From an uncultured Lachnospiraceae bacterium (GTDB lineage: Bacteria; Bacillota_A; Clostridia; Lachnospirales; Lachnospiraceae), in assembly GCA_902767195.1 (NCBI GenBank), contig CACXGS010000007.1, positions 1 through 6,469 on the forward strand: a stretch of 6,469 nucleotides of DNA, written 5' to 3'. A program made the translations under genes and the position numbers. Below, one piece after another: positions 1 through 6,100 of the stretch (within the stretch, counting starts at the first letter, position 1; every line of letters begins with the position of its first letter). The notes under the pieces were generated by a model. It saw only the letters and a list, made by a program, of their open reading frames with translations. It had not been told where the DNA came from and searched no databases.

Positions 1-2
1 AA

Positions 3-32
3 AAGAGCTCCCCCTCATCTGGAGGAGCTCTT
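3..32 (-). terminator. Rho-independent terminator hairpin downstream of the giant gene
   Basis: Read on the minus strand, positions 32-21 (AAGAGCTCCTCC) pair with 14-3 (GGGGGAGCTCTT). This gives a 12-bp stem with one T-G wobble and a six-base loop AGATGA (20-15). The 3' arm ends in TT and continues with TT to the window edge (positions 4-1), so the U-run is at least four long and may continue outside. It lies about 90 bases after the stop. On the plus strand the hairpin is not followed by a T-run, so it best serves the minus-strand transcript. Confidence 0.8.
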
Positions 33-120
33 AGTTATTATTCCAATACTTCCAATATTGTTGTTAATAAAGTATTCCAGCAGGAACCTTTTTTCTTGGA
101 TATTAAAAGACAGGATGATT
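33..120 (-). other. 3' untranslated spacer between the stop codons and the terminator
   Basis: This AT-richer stretch differs in composition from the gene. It holds no recognisable gene, RNA or binding site. A 29-codon frame overlapping the giant gene's stop (127-38) is treated as a finding, not a gene. An 8-base direct repeat TTCCAATA occurs at 41-48 and 50-57 (plus strand). Confidence 0.5.
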
Positions 121-123
121 TCA

Positions 124-3100
124 TCATTTCTTCCTCTTCTTCCCGGAATACGCAGTCCAGCTGAGTCCTATGACAGCGATGCACATCATCAGCAGGCACC
201 ATATTATGGGGTTATCATCCCCGGTCTTCCCGCCGCCTCCGGCTCTGGATGTCCTGGGATTGTCCGAGGAGTTATTGTCTTTGGAAGCATCGATGTTCAC
301 CCGGTCATTGTCTCTCATCTTCCCGGTCTGTGGAATATCCTTATTGTTGCGGTTCTTTCCGGATATACTCACAACATTTTCAAGGAACTTCACTGTAGTA
401 TTTTTTTCTTTCACTCTCATGACATAGTTTAACACAACCTGATCTCCGGCATTAAGATGATCCAAAGTCAGGGTTTCCCCGGAAACGGAGATCACACTGA
501 CCCGGTCACCATTCCGGGTCCGGATGGTATCGCCCTTGCTGTTGGAAAAGCCTATGATATCAGCATACTCTAACAGCTTCCGGCTGGGTTCCTCACGGAT
601 GACCACATCTTTGGCCGGAGCGCTTCCCGGATTGCTTGCTGTCAATTTGAAAGTGATCTTCTCTTTTTTCTTATAAGTTCCCGCTCTCTTTGTACCGGAA
701 TATCGCCCCTGATGGAAAGTAACGCCGCCAGTCCGGTCTGCCAGCTTGGCAATAGCCAGTTCGGGAACTCCGACATTAATATCATCATCGTCTTCCATGT
801 CTTTCGTTTCCGGTACCGGTATCGTCTCATCTTCAGGCCCTGTCGGATACTCCGCTGTTAATTTGACATGATTGTTCAACATTTGTGCTGACTCCACTTT
901 GTCTTTGATCCTGGCCGTCACTGTAATATCTGTGGCATCTCCCGCCGTCAGTTTATCCAGATGAACATCGAAGACACGTCCATTCTCCCTCTTGTCTCCG
1001 GATTCCACTTTTACCTTGTTTCCCTTTTCCGTGGTAAAAGTCCCGGTCTGAACAGAGATGGATTTCTTCTCAATCACTTCCATCAAATCTTCCGCTATGG
1101 TATCTGTCAGCAGCAAATTGACCAGATCACTGGTTCCCCGGTTGGTTACGCTGATGAGATAGGTGACCCTGTCACCGGCAGAGTAGGTGCCGACTTTTCT
1201 GGTACCGGCATACCTTCCATCCTGGAGGGTTGGTCCGGTGGTACGGTCTGCCAGTTTTGCCACCACAACTCTGGGCTCACCGGGGACGTGAATGGCATCA
1301 TCATCCTTCATCAATTCTGTCTCGGGGACAGGATCCAGACCTTTTCCGAAGGTCAATGCTTCTCCCAGTGTCATACCATGCAGCTCCTCATAAGATTCTG
1401 CCACCTTTTCCTTATTCGATACATTCTTTACGGGAGTAATCTCGGCCGTTTCCCCGGAATCATCCTCCTCGGATGACGGCTTCTCCTGACCGGATTCGCC
1501 GGATCCGCCATCCTGGTCTCCCGATGGAGAACCGCTTCCCGATTCCTCATCCGATATACTATCCACTTCTTCCCACTGTGCATAAAGGGTGACATCCTTA
1601 TGGGGCATGGTATAATTACTTCCCTCTTTATAAGAGGTCCCTTTCCCGTTCTTTTTGGTATTCCACCCGGCAAATCGAAGACCCACGATCCGAAAGCGAT
1701 TGGGATTCACAGTGATTACTGTCCCGCCGCTGCAGGGAGTCTCACTGTCTGTCTCGGGACTCAGGGCTTCCAGAGACCTTCCGGAGTCATAAGTAAGACG
1801 ATATGTCCTGCTATCCCTGGTCCACTGGGCATAGATCGTCTTATCTTCCTTAAGAGTGAAAGATGTGCCCGGAACATAATCTTTGCCACTTCCGTCTTTT
1901 TGGGAATTCCAGCCGGTAAACCGGTAACCTTCCCTTGCGAAAGAATTACCGTCAACTGCTATGACAGACCCTTGATCACAGGGAGTCTCGGCATCAGTGA
2001 CCCTTTCATCCTGTCCTCCATTGGAATCATAGATCAACCGCACTATATCCGAATCAGACCACTGAGCATACAGATTGACATGATGAGATGGCATGGGGAT
2101 CGTATCCCCGGGCTTATAATCGGTCCCGCTGCCATCTGACCTGGTGTTCCATCCGGCAAAGGATTTCCCGGGATACCGGAACATGTTTTCGTCAATCCCA
2201 ATCCTGTCTCCTTCTTTTTCGGCAGTCTCCGAATCGATACAGTTGGCTGCGGATTGATTATTGGCCCAGTAATACAAAAGCAGGGAATCCGCAGGATCCT
2301 CTTCCGGCTTCTCCCAGAGAGCATAGAGTACTGTATCCGTGTGGATGGTCATCTTATCTCCCGGCTTCACGGAATCTCCGCTGCCGTCGGGTCTGGTATT
2401 CCATCCGGCAAACACAAGCGCTTCCCCATCCTTCTTTCCGGTAAAACCGTTGCCGTCCGCAGTAATCCCGCTTCCCGGCTGACAGGGAGTCTCCCCATCG
2501 GTTCGTCGGTCGCCGGAGCCGTCATTGGCATCATAGACCAGGTGACAGGCCGGCGCCTTTTTCCAGATGGCATAGAGGATATTCCGGTTGTTCTTCAGCG
2601 GATAGCTGTCTCCAGGCTGACAGGTCTTTCCTTTTCCGTCCGACCTGGTATTCCACTGGTCAAAAATGTGTCCCTCATAACGGAAATGGTTCTCGTTGAC
2701 CGTCATGCTCTCCCCGGAATGCTTTGAGTTCTCCTCGTCGGCTTCCGACTGGTCCTGGGGATTGTTGGAGAGGTAAAGCAGCTGGCAATCTCCCTCACCG
2801 GCATCATCTCCGGGCTCCCACATGGCATAAAGATCCCTGTTATCTTCACCAAGAGTATATGTATGGTCAGGCTGAAAGATCTCTCCGCTTCCGTCCTCTT
2901 TTTCGTTCCATCCTGCAAACAGATAACCGGGACGGTCAAAAGGATTCCCGTTCAATGTGACTTCCGTATTCTCCGAGGCCGGTGTCTCGCTGTCCACCTG
3001 GGTCCTGCCTTGTCCGTCATTGGAGTGATAAGTTAATGTAACCCATTTCTTCTGAGAATACTCCTCATAAGTCTTTTTCTCTTCCTCATTTCCAAGGCGG

Positions 3101-6100
3101 TACCTTGCAGTAAGCCGGACCCTGTTATTCAGGTTGAGAAGATTTCCCGTATCCTCCTTCACGTTCCCGGTAAGCAGCACAGTAACCGAGTCCCCGGCTC
3201 CCAGGAAATCCAGAACCATTGTCTGTTTGTCCTCCAGACTGGTGCGTACGGTTCTTCCTTCTGATGAAGTATAGTCTTTCTTTTCGAAAGTGACCGAATC
3301 CATATCCATCGCTTTTTGCAAGCGCTCACTCATCTGATCCTTAAGCTGAAGCCGGTAAAGGTTGGAAGTTCCGCTGTTGGTTACCGTAATACGGTATTCC
3401 ACCTTTTCTTTTCCTCTGTAGGTTCCGCTGACCTTAGTGTCAGCCTCATAACGGCCGTCTTTTAATACAGCTCCTGTCGTCCTGTCTGCCAGCTTCGCCA
3501 CCCTGGTTTCCGGAATGCCCGGAACTTCAATCTTGTCCTTATCTATTCGGGGTCTGGTGGGCACATCTTCCTCTCCATTGAAATACCAGCCATTGGTCCG
3601 GACCTCATTAACGACATCCCTGCAGTTCCCGATCTCCTCTTTCAGAGTCAGATGATAGGTCAGTTCGACATAGTCGCCGCTCTTGAGGACATCATTCTGA
3701 TCATCTCCTGAACAAAGGAGAAGCTCACTGCGATCGACCTTTGTCAAAGATACTTTCGCCTTCTCCTTTGTTGTCAGCTCCTTTGGGGCCTCCTCTTTCC
3801 CGTCAAATAAAAAGCCCTCTGAGCCGGGCCTGGTGATGTTTTTCAAGGCATCGCTCATGGTATCCTTTACCGTGATCTTTTTGAGAGAAGCCTTCCCGGT
3901 ATTCTTTACATAGATGGTATATTCCACCGTCTCACCGGCCTGATAGACTCCCGGCACCCGGCTGCCGGATCGGATCTCCCCGTTCTCTATGGTGATGCCG
4001 CTGGTACGGTCTGCAACCTTAAGAATACCGGGATCTCCGTCCCCGGGAATGTGCAGGCTATCCTGGTCCTTGACAAGACTGTTGCCCTCTCCGTCAACCA
4101 GTCCCTCCGTGGGAACCCTTTTTCTCTCCGGTTTATCCTGGTCTTTCTCATTATATTCATATTCCGCCTCTCCATAGACAATATTATCGAGAGAGTAGGC
4201 ATTAGCGGCATCCTCCTTAAGTTCTGCCGCGAAATGAACTTCCAGGCTGTCTCCCACCTTCAGTCTGGAAAGATGGAGAATCTGTCTGGAATCTTCGTCT
4301 GTATGAATGCGGATCGTATCACCTTTTGCCGTCTTCATCGTCCCGGATTCCGGAAGGATAAATCCGGCTTTGCCCTCTTTTACATAGTGGGCAAGGCTGA
4401 CCGGTGTGTTCTCATCCACATGGTCCATATCGTCAGTCAGCACCAGATTATACAATGGCACATTGCCGGTATTTGTGACATGGATCCTAAAGTCTGCCGT
4501 CTCCCCGCCCTCATAGATGCCGGGTACTTTCTTCTGGGTATACCGGCCCAGACTCTGGTCATAAGTGACTGCCGTACCTTCTTCATTCACTGTACGCTCC
4601 GCCAGCTTGGCTACGGAGAAGGCAGGATTCATAAGATGATTATTTACGTTCACGGTACAGGTGACATAAGCCTGATGCTCATCGGTGCCATACCGGAACA
4701 CCGCCTTCCAGACCTCGTCACTCTTCACATGGTCTTTTCCGCCTTCCTTCTCTTTAATATCATAGCTGCCGATATATAATTCATGTCCTTTCGTTGTCTG
4801 TGCTGTTCCGGTCTGATCGGTACGGATCTCATCCACCACAGTTCCTTTGGACACCAGAGGCCGGGCATCCGCCAGAGGATTCCCCTTCTCATCCAGAGAC
4901 CAGGGTGCATAAATATCCTCCGCTGCGGAGACAGTAAAGAGAACATCCGGCACAGGTTCCGCCCTGTCATCCAGCTTTTTGACATAGAGGCGCCCCTTCT
5001 GCAGGTCGTTGGTCACTGTGACAGATCCTTTCCGCTCCTTATTATTCTTTACATCAAGATAGCGGATCTTTTCCCAGTCAGAATCCCCGGCCATGTCCTC
5101 CGAGATGACAAATTCCCAGCTTCTGTCACTCAGGACACATCCCCCGGGAGCCTTTTTTTCCACGATCCTGTACCTGCCAAGGTTATCCATGGTATTGACA
5201 ATGGGTTCCTGATTAGTATAGACCAGAGCCCCTTTATCATCTTTTCCCTGTCCCAGAATCTGAAGACGGACATAGTCTCCCTCTTTCCCGGACCACTCTT
5301 CCAAAGCAAACTCTGCCCCGGCCAGAGCTTCTCCGGTGTCCGAACTCTTCTTATAGAGCCGGATGCTTCCTTTGGGTATCTCCCGGTTCTTATTCCTGCA
5401 GATCTGCTTATCATTTAATGTGACAGCAACCGGATCATCCTCCGGATAGCAGGAAGCATCTTTAAGACTTTCAATCACGTAGGACCATCGGGATCCGGCT
5501 GCCGCGTTCCACACTGTCTCATATTCTTCGGGAACAGAAATCTCTTTAATGCAGTAGGGTCCTTCTCCGAATTCTTTCCGGTAGATCTCTGCCTTGTCGG
5601 TGCACCGGAATTCCGCCAGACCTTCCTCATCGGTTTCCGCGATCATAATCGCCTTATCCCGGTCCGGATTCTCCACGTCTCTCCCTCCATAGAGTCCGAA
5701 CACGACACCCGGAACCGGCTTCTCGGAATCTTCATCAATCTTCTTTACCAGAAACCGGTTGCTGATTCCGGTAATGGTCTTCTCTGTCTCCTTCCGGATC
5801 GAGGAGCCCATGTTGTTGGCAACTATGATCTGAGCGGTATTGTCAATCCGGATCATCCCCACATAGATCCCGTCTTCTTCCTTCCCGCTTTCCTTAAACC
5901 AGTCCGTCAGCTGATGGCCGATTCCGGTCAGTTCCTCATCCGGGCGGACGGAAACAGCGATGTGAAGATAGTAGGTATATCCGTAGAAAGACTCCTCTTT
6001 CAAGGCGTCCTGTTTAGCCAGAGCCGAAATCTTTGTGGTGTGATCTTCTTCCTCCTCCTGACTAAGATCAAACAGGTCTGACACCTCTTCATAAGAGTAG

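Noticed and set aside
41..57. 8-base direct repeat TTCCAATA spaced by one base
   Set aside because: It is too short and only two copies, in AT-rich spacer; no operator or attachment site can be supported.
322..336. LPXTG-like 'IPQTG' (residues 2045-2049) as the sorting motif
   Set aside because: It aligns with the repeat-end hinges 'VPETELM' and 'VPETKDM' of the other DUF11-like units and lies about 38 residues before the membrane helix. Sortase motifs normally abut the helix, as 'KTGDDNP' does.
1600..2139. Plus-strand open frame of 179 codons
   Set aside because: It mirrors InlB repeats 4-6 on the opposite strand; its repeated 'G..FP...GI' look comes from the complement of the repeated 'GWN' codons.
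1573..3048. Recent DNA-level tandem duplication of the InlB repeats
   Set aside because: Only short shared words (around the 'GWN' and 'FAG' codons) are alike at DNA level; the rest is strongly diverged, so the copies are old.
4051..4779. Plus-strand open frame of 242 codons
   Set aside because: It lies wholly opposite the DUF11-like and SpaA-like coding sequence, has no recognisable domain and no convincing ribosome binding site. Its sequence reads as an antisense shadow.
4783..5418. Plus-strand open frame of 211 codons, immediately after the previous one
   Set aside because: It is antisense to SpaA-like domains 2 and 3, which are clearly coding on the other strand. The adjacency to the 4051-4779 frame is coincidental and not an operon.
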